Assembly (NCBI GenBank): GCA_003260075.1
Contig: QLIY01000117.1
Coordinates: 1 to 64,000 of the forward strand
Direction of reading: 5' to 3'
DNA length: 64,000 nt
DNA from: Phallusia mammillata
Lineage: Eukaryota > Chordata > Ascidiacea > Phlebobranchia > Ascidiidae
A program made the translations under genes and the position numbers. Below, one piece after another: positions 24,301 through 33,290 of the stretch. A model generated the notes under the pieces. It made no database searches and had not been told where the DNA came from. It saw nothing but the letters and a program-made list of their open reading frames with translations. Positions within the stretch are counted from its first letter, which is position 1; the number at the start of each line of letters is the position of its first letter.

Positions 24301-27300
24301 GAAAGCTGGGTTTTGTCGGTTATCCCCGATATATAACCTGGTTCATAACTTAGTTCTCCAGCACCTTTGCGAATTGGTGGCGAGTGAGCACTTACATCAG
24401 GTTCAACATGCATTGGGTCAAACTCGTCCAATACGCTGAAGTCTGTACTTTGAAATACTTCTTTATTTGACAAAACAACATGTTCTTGTGTGTCAGATAC
24501 TTCAGTATTAAGATGATTGTCATGAGATATTACTTTAGGTTGCTCTGAAATTTCTTTATCCTTTGTGATGTGTGTTGTAACTGTTTCACCAAATGTTTCA
24601 GTAACTGGACTCAACACATTCACAGTAGAAATAGTATTTGTAGGCTGTACTTCTGCTATCTGTGTCTGGCAATCATTCTCCAAACCCTTCGTTGTTTTAA
24701 ATGGGTCGTAGTTTGGGTCATCAAACTTGTTAGAATCAAATGAGTAAGCACCGAGCAAAGCTGAAATATCACCACCACCACTAGGTGTATCCACAGGGCC
24801 TTGTTTCTGTAACTCTTCACTTGCGCTCAGTGTTTCCAAGGCGTTCTTCTCCGATGGCTGTTCCTTCGGTTTATTTAATGTTTCTTCCGAGCTTATAGTT
24901 TCAATAACAGGCTCACTTTCTGTGACATCTTTAGACACAACAGAGCTATCGTCAGCATCATTGATTAGTGCTTTTGTTGTTTTAAATGGATCATAGTTTG
25001 GGTCGTCAAACTTGCTGAAATCGATTGAATATGCCCCTTGAGCTGGTAGCGGGACTTCCTCATTAAATTCTTGGCTGGGATGGGTTTTCTCATCGTCAGG
25101 TGTTGTTACATTGGCTGGTTTGTGAGATATAGGAGCAGATTCCTCCACACTTGGCATCACAGTATGCACATCATTATTCAAAGTTTCCTCTGTTACTGCA
25201 ACATTTGTACTCAATTTCTCTTCTTTGATGTTTATTTCTTTAGTTTCATTCAATTCCTTCACAGTTTGTTTTTCTTCGAAATATTTTGGCAAAGTACTTT
25301 CACTTATATTTGCTTTTGCATCTGAATCAACTGACAAGCCTTCTTCATTGCTAATAGCAGTTTTAGTTTTAAAAGGATCAAAATTTGGGTCATCAAAATT
25401 AATTGAGTATGCACCTTTAGCCAATGGGACATCATCATACTTGTCATTCTCCTCGTTTTGCTGCTCGTAATCCACTAAAGTTGATGCAGTTTTGTCTTGT
25501 TCTGTGTCGCCATTCCCACCATCCTCTTCAACGGCAACTCTTTTATTCACTTCAAAACTTGCAGGAGAGTTTGAAATTGTTGGACTTTCACTTGAACGAT
25601 TTTGATCAAATGCCACACCTTGCAACTCCTGTAATCCACTTATTTCCGCGTTTGTATTCTCCAAAGTATTTTCACCACTGTCCAATTTGCTAACGTCCGA
25701 TTTTCTGGACTCTGTAGCTTCCACTGCCCCGGTATCATCTGTGTGTTTGATATTAATCTCAGCAAATTGTTCTTCCACCTCAAGTGTCCCGACTTTTCCT
25801 GGTTTGGTTTGGAAGGGGTCAAAGTTGGGGTCATCAAATTTGTCAAAGTCAATAGAATACGCCCCCTTCGCGGGCAAAATTGCAGCATTCTCACTTTTGC
25901 TGTTTTCATTTGTTTCATGAATTAATTCACCTGATTTTCGCACAGTTTCAATTGAATCACCGTCGCCGCGGGCAACACCTGCGGCTTTAGGACTTGGTGA
26001 TAAAGTGGATTGAAAATTTCCATCACCTTTGCAGAAATTATCTTTCCCACCATCGTCATGTGATGAAATGATCTCCTCTGTGTGTTCGCTAGGAAGAGTG
26101 TTGAATGGCGGATTATTAAATTGGCTTAATTCAACCGGATTATGTTGATCTTTCACCACAGACATCAAATCATTTATATTGTCCAGCAAGTTTTGGTCGT
26201 TTTTACTGATTTTCTTGGACGCAGGTTTGGACAGCTCTTTTTCCCCCCCCCCCAAATTGGCTTAATTCAACCGGATTATGTTGATCTTTCACCACAGACA
26301 TAAAATCATTTATATTATCCAGCAAGTTTTGATCTTTTTTGCTGATTTTCTTTGACGCAAGTTTGGACAGCTCCTTTTCTTCATGCAAATTTTGTTTTTC
26401 TTGCAGCACTGATAAATGTGGTTTGGTTTTTACCTCTGACTGTTTCGGCAAAGCAGGTTCATTTTCTAAAAGTGATTTTCCATGTATGTCTGCTGCACAC
26501 ATGCTTGGCACATCAGGCATACTAGCCATACTGGTATCATTTACATTTAATGTTTGCTTCAAGTTGTCAGTTGATACAGCCAGGTTTGAGGTGTTCGACA
26601 AAACAGAGTCGGTCTTTGAGTCAAATGATCTTGCTTCTTTTACTTGTTTATGCTGGACTGGGCTTGCAACTTTGTTTTCAAGTTTCATGCCAGAAAACAT
26701 GGATAGCAGTTCATCCTCTAAATCCAAGCTCACAGCATTTGTTGTTGCACTGGTTTGACCTCCCCCCCCCCAGTTTCATGCCAGAAAACATGGATAGCAG
26801 TTCATCCTCTAAATCCAAGTTCATGGCATTTGTTGTTGCACTGGTTTGATCCACAACGGGCAAGCTATCAGTTTCAGAAGGATGGTCACAACCTTCCTCA
26901 GGAATGGCAGGATGCAATTCTGGAATTGCAGGGGTAGGGTCAAGATCAGCAGCGGGGTCAAGGTTTTCTTCGAGAGCAGTTCGGCTAGTGAGTGTATCAC
27001 TGGATGTTGTTGTATCTCCATCCGTGTCGACTTCGGCCAGAGGAGCAGAGAAGCCGTTGTCTTCTGCAGTTGTCAGTTTGCTGGAAAAAGGATCAAATTC
27101 ACTAAAAGTAATATCAGCTTCTGGTGTGAGGAAAGGTGTACTGTCGAGCGAAGTGGTATTTGATTGTGCATTTGGCAAGACCAGATAAGGCAGTGTGTCT
27201 TTAAATGATTCACTACTATTGGCAGCATAAGAATCTACATCACCAGTAGTTTGGTGATCGGTATTGCACGATTGTGAAATATTGTTTGTTTCCGAAGAAG

Positions 27301-29568
27301 GCAAGGATGGAGTTTGGGCTTCAATGTTCTGATCAACAAATGTTTCTGTTGAATTTAAGTCTTTCTGTGACAATGTTGCACCGACATTCAGAGCAGTTTC
27401 AAGTGATTTAGCTGATGACTCATTTGTATTGCTCGCTTTAGGCAAATATCGCAGTGTGTGTTCCACAGGTTGACCCTCTGCATTGAAGTCAATCACGCAA
27501 AATGCACTTGCATCCGAAAGCCTCCTCACATTATCCCTTTCACTTGCTGTTGAAAGCATTGGACTAACAGATGGTTGTTTGGAACTGATAGCCAAGCTGT
27601 CGAAAGCAGCAAGGCAATCTTCAACTGAGTTGGTTTGAATTTTATTTTCTGTCGTAGATGCTGAGACATCAGCCTGAAACAAATAACAATGTTTTTTTTT
27701 ACTTTGATGGAGTAGTTCTAAACATTTCCAGGCAACAAACTATCAGTAAGAAATAATAAGGATGGGCAATTTAGAGCAGTATAGTAGCGTTTTATATTTT
27801 TAGTGTTTGAATTATTCCACAGTTTGAACCTGAAATACCAAACTACACTCTGTTAAGATTTACAAAAGTTTGTATTATAATGGACACATACATTTCATCA
27901 AGCCCTAAATCATGAAATCAGAACTAGTTGAAACACAACGGCAAAATGTTCAAGGCAAGGTCACTAATCACAAATTCTTACAAACCTTGACTGTGCTGTC
28001 CAATGCAGTTACACAAAGTTCGTCACTCTCACTTGAAATGTTCAAATCTGCAAAAAAAACTTAGGTAAGAAAAAAAATGTTTCATTAGTTGACGAAAAAT
28101 TGTGATTGGCTGGAAACGCTCTGGAAATAAAATCAATATTAGGACATATGTTTTTTGTACCGCCTATTAAGCCACTTCTATCTTAAATTCACATTATGCT
28201 TATTTTATCACAATCTATGTGTAGTCTAAACAAAAATGTCAACATGAGATATCGCCAAAAATTGTTAGTTGCAAACTTTTCTCCTGGAACATTTTGTTGG
28301 TTATTGTGTTGCAGTTCCAGTATCTTAATTTTTTATTGTCTGACCAAAAATAAATACATAACAGTTAACTGGACAAAGACAATAGGTTGCAACACAATGA
28401 TAATTGATGGATGGTTGTAATGTCAAATAACATGTAAAACATTATAACTACTGCTATTGTTAAAACAAAAAGAAGAAAACTGTTGCACTTCATCCCTGCA
28501 CATGTTTATACTTAGCGGCAGAAAGTAAAATAGAAGGAAACATAAATAGTAGAAAATTTGTACCACCAACCACTCCAATATTACTAAAAGGTTAATATAA
28601 CAACAGGCTTGTTTTTACTTCAATTTTCTAGCTTACCAATACAGTTATTTTATCATAGCGAAAAAAAGAAATAAGGACACATGGTATGAATCAATAAAAC
28701 AAAAATATTTTCACCTTCACTAAACTTGGAAGCAGCTTTTAAGGTTTGGTCGTTATAGTCAACAGCAGTTGTATAAAAAGAAGCCGACGTTTTATCGTTG
28801 ATTGGTTTTGGGTCAGTTGGATATCCATTGTCATTTTCTAACGACATAATTCCTATTTCTCCACCAAGGTTCAGTATTACTTGGTTCAGCACTGCATCTG
28901 TGGTAGAGAGAAAAATGTTGATAAAAAAGCTTTTCCAGACCAAAAAGGTTGTTTAGAACTTTAATCTAAACTAGATTCTAAATGTTTCAGGAATTTTGAT
29001 ACATAGGTTTTCATTTCGAATAAGCTTGTTAACTTATTGCAGATAACAATATAAAGCAGCATGGTTTCCTTTCAGTAACTCTGAAGACCAGTGGCCCACT
29101 GCTTATCTAAAATACAGGTATGCATGCAGATGAAAAACTTTAAGTTCTAGCATCTATCAGTATAGGTTTACATTTCAAATAAAAAATATTGGACGAACAT
29201 TAAAAATTAAAAAAAATTGAATGCACCCTGTGTACTTTAACACCAACATGGACAGCATCAATGTTAAATGATACCAGGAAATTAACAGAAATGTTGAATC
29301 ACAAGAATAGGTATTAGTAAGTCAGCTTTGTTTCTAGTGGGCCTACACCCCTGGCTCCCTAAAATACAGCTCATGGCCCTCCTGAGGAGGTCATTGGCCT
29401 CGGTTATAAGTCTGTCTGAGTTTAAATTAACAATAGCAACCTGGATTTTGGTCTGTCTCAGTTTTGGTTGGGTGTGAAGAGCTGGGAAGATAGAATGAGT
29501 CATCTCCAGATGACGTGTCAGAATTTGAAAATGTCGAATAATTGCTCGGTTGGACAGTGTCAGATGTT
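12181..29568 (-). CDS. TACC: TACC family protein (transforming acidic coiled-coil), gene span
   Basis: TACC proteins bind centrosomes and spindle or growing microtubule ends, usually with XMAP215/ch-TOG and Aurora A. I traced 13 phase-compatible exons: 29441-29568, 28715-28897, 27986-28047, 21911-27673, 21690-21745, 17731-17801, 17070-17104, 16026-16072, 15784-15824, 15571-15718, 14334-14485, 13453-13636, 12806-12912 and the last coding exon 12181-12367 (14 counting the last). The product has an acidic, low-complexity N-terminal half with many SDP-type repeats, the family signature LRKQSLYVQFDPL (17731-17801), and a C-terminal heptad-rich TACC domain ending in KENAELVKICEEFF. The start codon and first exon were not found. 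The central exon is broken by poly-C junctions at 22058, 22508, 26243 and 26762, which I attribute to assembly. Vertebrates have three TACC genes; a single-copy ancestral gene would be expected in a tunicate. Confidence 0.9.
12410..12676. mobile_element. hAT-like MITE, internally duplicated around poly-G
   Basis: The ends CAGTAATGGGATTCAGTC and GGATCCCACCACTG form imperfect terminal inverted repeats, flanked by CTCATAAC (12402-12409) and CTCATAAT (12677-12684), which agree at 7 of 8 bases. The left 75-90 bp is present twice, with a poly-G tract (12475-12484) between, so the real element probably runs from 12501 to 12676 (176 bp). A related piece is at 36189-36287. It sits in a TACC intron. 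Confidence 0.6.
12806..12912 (-). CDS. TACC: TACC exon: coiled coil
   Basis: The exon (acceptor TTTTCAG, donor GTAGCA) encodes ADEELKQRFHQKAALLKDAM and SKYSTLKKEADSTIK. It joins in phase to the last exon (AG + A gives Arg) and to the preceding exon at a codon boundary. It corresponds to the YQALKxHAEEKL part of the TACC domain. Confidence 0.85.
13453..13636 (-). CDS. TACC: TACC exon: coiled coil
   Basis: A 184-nt exon with acceptor TTTGTAG and donor GTAAAT. It encodes RFIEVTDRDLLTQKKSLEAD, LARVDEQHERVAKELTSS and FEDYYKRTKELIQTVFTLKK. The final segment parallels the family's F..YEK.K..I....KNE..LKK. The phases match both neighbours. Confidence 0.85.
14334..14485 (-). CDS. TACC: TACC exon: start of the coiled coil
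   Basis: A 152-nt exon between TTTGCAG and GTGAGT. It encodes VDSRTTLHTHRGEDTTENDA, then FVKESYQKLEDENQRLKEVE and ADLLRQIEEEK. The hydrophobic heptad pattern begins about one third into the exon. Confidence 0.85.
15106..15380. repeat. Perfect 25-bp tandem repeat, 11 copies
   Basis: The unit begins TCATGAGTGATAAAC and ends TATGTTTAAA (25 bp). It occurs 11 times with no visible variation over 275 bp, within an intron of TACC. Perfect identity points to recent expansion, so it should be polymorphic in length. Confidence 0.95.
15571..15718 (-). CDS. TACC: TACC exon: linker before the coiled coil
   Basis: A 148-nt exon between TTGCAG and GTTTGT. It encodes DNMTTFEPIHQHPAASQLAR and a Ser/Pro-rich end (TAKLLDLSLSPRPE). 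It has no domain of its own and is placed by phase and position. Confidence 0.75.
15784..15824 (-). CDS. TACC: TACC small exon
   Basis: A 41-nt exon between TTTTTAG and GTAAGT encoding TNADRFTNIIDQD. The phase fits exactly on both sides. Such a short exon rests mainly on its splice sites and the continuity of the frame. Confidence 0.65.
16026..16072 (-). CDS. TACC: TACC small exon
   Basis: A 47-nt exon between TTTGTAG and GTGAGT encoding ETDENVSCSGSDAIIK. The phases agree with the exons at 15784-15824 and 17070-17104. Confidence 0.65.
17070..17104 (-). CDS. TACC: TACC small exon
   Basis: A 35-nt exon between TTGTTCAG and GTAAGT encoding AVMDNKTAMIE. The phase is consistent on both sides. 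It also contains an ATG, so it could serve as a start for a short isoform holding only the TACC domain, but nothing shows that directly. Confidence 0.6.
17190..17440. repeat. Foldback repeat, family member 1
   Basis: GTTGCATATTTAACAAATTT, CAACTGGTGTAATGCTAAAC and AAAATACTAG are followed about 180 bp later by a partly complementary arm (CATCACAGTTGAACAACAAA then CTTGTT). Nearly the same left arm is found at 58191-58255. It lies in a TACC intron. Confidence 0.5.
17731..17801 (-). CDS. TACC: TACC exon with the LRKQSLY.FDPL signature
   Basis: A 71-nt exon between TTTACAG and GTTGGT encoding NAPEESALRKQSLYVQFDPL followed by MQKR. LRKQSLYLKFDPLL is a diagnostic segment of TACC proteins just before the coiled-coil domain, so this exon identifies the family. 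Confidence 0.88.
18931..20796 (-). pseudogene. Second copy of TACC exons (probable allelic duplicate in assembly)
   Basis: This block repeats 21690-23255 in the same orientation: the small FGSEEN exon with its flanks, then the 3' part of the giant exon with five SDP repeats. It is bounded by a single N at 18930 and by the N gap from 20797. It differs from the other copy by point changes and by one extra SDP unit of about 355 bp. The left join falls inside hAT sequence, which is not how a genomic duplication with intact splice signals would look. I read it as the other haplotype. Confidence 0.7.
20797..20952. other. Assembly gap (156 N)
   Basis: A run of N separates the duplicated TACC block from hAT-derived sequence. 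It marks an unresolved join. Confidence 0.99.
21538..21655 (-). mobile_element. tRNA-derived SINE fragment
   Basis: Read on the minus strand, GATGGTTGAGTGGTTAG (A-box-like, about 21626-21642) is followed by GTGGGTTCCAACCC (B-box-like, 21586-21599). The spacing and order are those of an internal RNA polymerase III promoter in a tRNA-related sequence. A non-tRNA tail follows up to the hAT end. It lacks a proper acceptor stem, so it is a SINE-like or decayed tRNA sequence and not a functional tRNA. Confidence 0.6.
21690..21745 (-). CDS. TACC: TACC exon
   Basis: A 56-nt exon between TTTGTAG and GTAAGT encoding FGSEENLTGWKELWKKQD. It joins the giant exon (one base + two) and the LRKQSLY exon (codon boundary). 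An identical copy lies at 18931-18986 in the duplicated block. Confidence 0.75.
21911..27673 (-). CDS. TACC: Giant TACC exon with SDP-repeat array
   Basis: Bounded by acceptor TTTGTTTCAG and donor GTAAGT, this exon of about 5.7 kb encodes an acidic, Ser/Thr/Glu-rich region with eleven copies of a motif close to GAYSIDFSKFDDPNYDPFKT. They lie near 25840, 25400, 25010, 24720, 24180, 23800, 23540, 23190, 22840, 22460 and 22170. In TACC proteins this SDP motif recurs a few times; here it is expanded. The last units recur with a regular period of about 355 bp, including a basic linker (KQKRLKSPKPQ). Poly-C junctions at 26243-26253 and 26762-26771 shift the frame between duplicated flanks. Those at 22058 and 22508 add Gly runs in frame. 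Confidence 0.88.
27986..28047 (-). CDS. TACC: TACC exon (N-terminal region)
   Basis: A 62-nt exon between TTTTGCAG and GTTTGT encoding LNISSESDELCVTALDSTVK, in phase with the giant exon (ADVSAST...). No domain. Confidence 0.7.
28715..28897 (-). CDS. TACC: TACC exon (N-terminal region)
   Basis: A 183-nt exon between CTACCACAG and GTGAAA encoding AVLNQVILNLGGEIGIMSLE, later TSASFYTTAVDYNDQTLKAA. The phases match both neighbours exactly (G + AT across the junction to the next exon). Confidence 0.65.
29441..29568 (-). CDS. TACC: TACC exon (most upstream one traced)
   Basis: A 128-nt exon between ACATCCTCAG and GTTGCT encoding TSDTVQPSNYSTFSNSDTSS, then GDDSFYLPSSSHPTKTETDQ. The Ser/Thr/Asp-rich composition agrees with the rest of the N-terminal half. 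It starts with one base of a split codon, so at least one exon lies further upstream and was not found. Confidence 0.55.
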
Positions 29569-30329
29569 CTGAGGATGTATTGACTGGTTAAAATACCACA
29601 ACAATACATAATGCAAGAACTTGGTTCAGAAACATGTATACATGCAAAACACAAACAATGTGAGCAAACTAATAAAAGACATGCTACACACTCTTGAACT
29701 TTCAGTAGCAAAATAAAAATGTTTACTAAACTTACAAAATTTTAAAATAGACATGGCACATGAGAAACAATCACACATGAACAAACCTTTGGTGTTGTGC
29801 TCAGTTAGTTGTGAGGCAAATCAGTAAAAACAGTGAAAAGCATAAACAAGTGAATAAGCCTGCAAAGGTGGATGTAATATTTCACACAGCGATTGTCAAC
29901 CACTCGCAAAAACTAATTCTACCTTTGAGGTTTTCCATAAACTGCCTTTTTAAACTTTTTAAACATTTTGCTTGTGAGTTTCGTCTAAATATTACCAGAC
30001 GTTTAAAGCCATTCTTTCGTAATAATTATTTAGAATCATTCGACCCAAAATATATCATTAAACTTTCGCATCATCCTAATGAAGTTTGTTCAGTTTTTGT
30101 TCACACTTTTCTCTCTTTTCTGTTGTCTCTTGCGCACATTTAATGTTGCCCTCATGGGATTTCATGCCCTGCCATTAGCGCAACGTTAGGTCTCGGAACC
30201 CTTTTAAAAATACGATTTCAGATAACTTATATTTCCTTGGAGTCGGAACTGAACTCGAATTCACGAACCGGTTTGAGCTGGCAATTTCACTAAACCCGAA
30301 CCGCTAATTATGATTTCCTAAAAACCCCA

Positions 30330-30885
30330 ATCGGAGTTGAACCCCATATTTTGTTTGGCGTGAGACCCGAACCGGAACCGAACCAGTAAAAAATGCGGTC
30401 TGTTTCATATTTTGTATTTTTTTCAAAACAGCGTAGTGCAGAATGCGCGAGATAACACTTATTGGGCGTGAAAAAGTAGCAGTTCAAAATCGTTATCTTT
30501 TGGAGTTTGATAAGGCCAGGTAGATGATGGGTAGAATTAAATTTAAACGAATGAAAATTTAAACCGGTTTGAAAACTGCAAACCGGTTCGGACCGTAATT
30601 TGTCCGAACCGGAACAAAACCCGAACCCGAAAATATACATTTTATTTGAACCGGTTTAAAAACCGCAAACCGGTTCGAACCAGATAATTTGCACAAACCG
30701 GAACAAAACCCGAACCCGAAAATATACATTTTAAAAAACCTGAACCGAACCCGAACCCTTAAAAACAAAACAAAACCCGAATCCGAAAATATACATTTTT
30801 AAAAACCTGAACCGAACCCGAACCTCTAAAAACAAAACAAAGTGAACCTAAACCGAACCTGAACCCATATGACAAACGGTTCGAC
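30330..30885. repeat. Degenerate tandem repeat rich in AACCGGTT / CCGAACC
   Basis: Repeating elements include AAACCGGTTCG, GGAACAAAACCCGAACCCGA and AAATATACATTTTA, at a period of about 60-80 bp over more than 500 bp. The lower part shortens to CTGAACCGAACCCGAACC units. It lies between TACC and ARL6, with no coding signal. Confidence 0.7.
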
Positions 30886-31621
30886 TCTCTAATATTTTTT
30901 AAACAAAGCACGAAACCGATTCGCTGAAATTCTCCTAATCGGTTGAAAGTTAGACAAATATGCGTGGTAGCCTACACTGACCCAAGATGTGTAAAGTTTA
31001 AACTTTTCTTATCTATTGTGTAATAAAACGAAGCCACAACATTCGCAGCACGAAGTAGACGCAACATTCGTCATGGACAAGCGAATAAGTTTAAAAAGCC
31101 AGACGGGTAAAAAAAACGTCACACACAGACACAACAGTAATATAAAATACCAAAAATTGTTTGGGTGGAGTTTTCTTTAAAAGTTTCGACTTTTAAAAAA
31201 CCAATATACTAAAAAAAATAAAAAAAACGAAAGCTCTGAACTACCGTATCTATAAACCATATGACGTACTTGATTGGTGATAAAGCATCGTTTGAAACAT
31301 CAGATTTACCTGAAACAGCTGATTAGGCGGTTAAGCCGGCCCATTGTGTCACAGCATTACCACTCAAGCTGATGCCAAATGAACCAACACCGAAAAACCA
31401 ACAATTGAACGGAAACGCTAAACTAAATATAAACCATATGACGTATACTCGTTTAGCGACAAAACAATGGCTCAGGTTGTACAAAAAAATATGTCAGCAA
31501 TGTGTAAGTGTCCGAAAAGTCGAAAAACGAAAATATTCCTCGCACAGAAATCATATTGCAAGTTGAGATCGGCGGCAAATCGGATGATTGGAGCGAGGCG
31601 TCGTCATGGCAACGCTGCACA

Positions 31622-33290
31622 TTACTTTTCGTTTCTTGAGTTTAATAGTTGTTCGGTGATCCACTGAATTCCTTCGTTGAGCCCCTCCCCCGTGTGGGCG
31701 TTGCTCGCACAAATGTGCCAGGTCTGTCCCAACCCACTATGGGGTTCGCCCCTGTACATGGGACTTCCCCCTTTCACCCACTCCCCTTTGTCAAGTTCAA
31801 GTAGTTGAGCGCACTTGACCGCTGAGAAAGATTCGCGCAGGTCGGATTTGTTTGCGAAGAAAAGAACTGGCAGGTTTCGTTTGCGTTGGATCTGCATGAA
31901 AAAGTTAAGATTCAGTTTCACTTCTCTTGCACATTTGCTTAAAACCCCAATCGGGTTTTCAACTCAAATTTATTCGACCATCTGTGTTTTGATTCTTTGC
32001 ACTTATTCAAATTGGTCCATAAAGGTATTCGGGGATTTACTATATTTTTGTGGCGTATATTTTTTTTCTTAAGTTTCACAAACTAATCATCGATATATAC
32101 TTTGAAAAAAAATGTCTTGAAATTAGGCGTTGACCATTTTTTCTCCCAAATATTTTGAGCGAAAAATGTTTTACTTAATTTTTTGTTCCGAATTTCTTTG
32201 GTTGGAGATTTCGGAAAAAAACGGAAACGCTATTTCTATTTACCTCTTTATGACGCAATAATTGCATCAGTTCTTCCTTAGCAACTGGTATTCTCAGTTT
32301 ATCTGTGCTGTCCAAAACGAATATGATTGCGTCGCAATTGCTGTAGTAATGCTCCCATAAATTTCTGTATCGGCCCTGTAATTTAAAAACTTAATATCAT
32401 CTCATGTATTCCTGGTTGTATGTACGCAAACATATATATCGGCAAATTCATTGTGTGAAAAACAACAAAAATTAACAGACTTCCTTAAACTGAATTTATG
32501 AAATTATGTAAACAAGACAAATAATGCAAAAATGGTTAATTACTATTTTTTCACGTTTTCATCAATAAAATTTCGCTTTGTCAACGCATTTTAGGACAAA
32601 TTCGCGTGCCCGTACTACAATTTCAAACCCAATTTTAAGAGCGTTGTTTTGTCATAAAATATGCATTATCTCATTGTGCAGAACGCCGAACCTGTCCTGA
32701 CATGTCGAACGCAGTTAGGTCAAGACTTCCGAGGCTGAAATTTTCCTCTCCGATCCCCACAGTCGGAACAATATCTGGGATTCTTTCTTTCTTCGGCTTT
32801 AACTGATTGATTATCGTCGATTTCCCACTGTTGTCCAAACCAACGAATAAGATGTGAGCTTTTTTCCGCTTGCCCTGTGCAAAAATCAAGATACAATAAT
32901 TTTAAATAGGAATATTAAAAGGCTGTTTTCCGGCATAATGTGTAACTAAACGGGCATTGCTCTTCGGGTAGTTTTTACATGAACAGTCGACATTTCAACG
33001 TCGCATACACGACGTCTTCAGGAAAATGACACATCAAAATACAGATACTTTACAAACATAGAACTATTATATTTTGATGTGTCATTTTCCTGATGAAGGC
33101 GCCTTGTATGGGACGTCAAAACTTCGATTATTTGCAATAAATAGAGCAATACTCGTTTATATTCTACTCATGTGTAGCTCAGTATGCTGCACGCAATAAT
33201 CTGAAACTTGTCTCCGAATCAGAAACAAATCCACACTTGAACTTTTAGTTTTACCTGCAACCAGTTGATGAGTCGGTCAAGCAAACCCAT
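31622..33290 (-). CDS. ARL6: ARL6 (BBS3) ARF-like small GTPase, four coding exons
   Basis: ARL6 in its GTP form recruits the BBSome to membranes at the ciliary base. Exons: 33255-33290 (MGLLDRLINWLQ), 32692-32874, 32244-32375 and 31622-31891, all joined at codon boundaries with GT/AG sites. The 206-residue product has Gly2 for possible N-myristoylation or membrane targeting, the P-loop GLDNSGKST, switch I Thr in PTVG, the DMSGQGR switch II (the ARL6 form of DxGGQ), and the guanine-specificity motif NKSD with CAS near the C-terminus. GRYRNLWEHYY and AKEEL are typical of ARL6. It is about 20 residues longer than human ARL6 (186) because of an insertion of roughly GEWVKGGSPMYRGEPHSGLG before the WHICAS segment. 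The gene is complete. The dispersed inverted repeat at about 32950-33155 is in its first intron. Confidence 0.93.
32950..33155. repeat. Inverted repeat with hammerhead-like core (ARL6 intron 1)
   Basis: The left arm (ACGACGTCTTCAGGAAAATG, then ACACATCAAAAT) is complementary to the right arm (ATTTTGATGTGTCATTTTCC at about 33071). The right arm carries CTGATGA (33090-33096), a hairpin-forming GGCGCC...GGGACGTC, and CAAA. The left arm on the minus strand carries a diverged CTGA, a perfect seven-pair hairpin (GACGTCG/GCGACGTT) and GAAA. Outer ends GCATTGCTC and GAGCAATAC are also complementary. The family recurs at 47893, 52735 and 53441. Confidence 0.65.

Noticed and set aside
29771..29812. Candidate upstream TACC exon ending at AACACCAAAG with donor GTTTGT
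   Set aside because: The frame needed to join the exon at 29441-29568 contains a stop.
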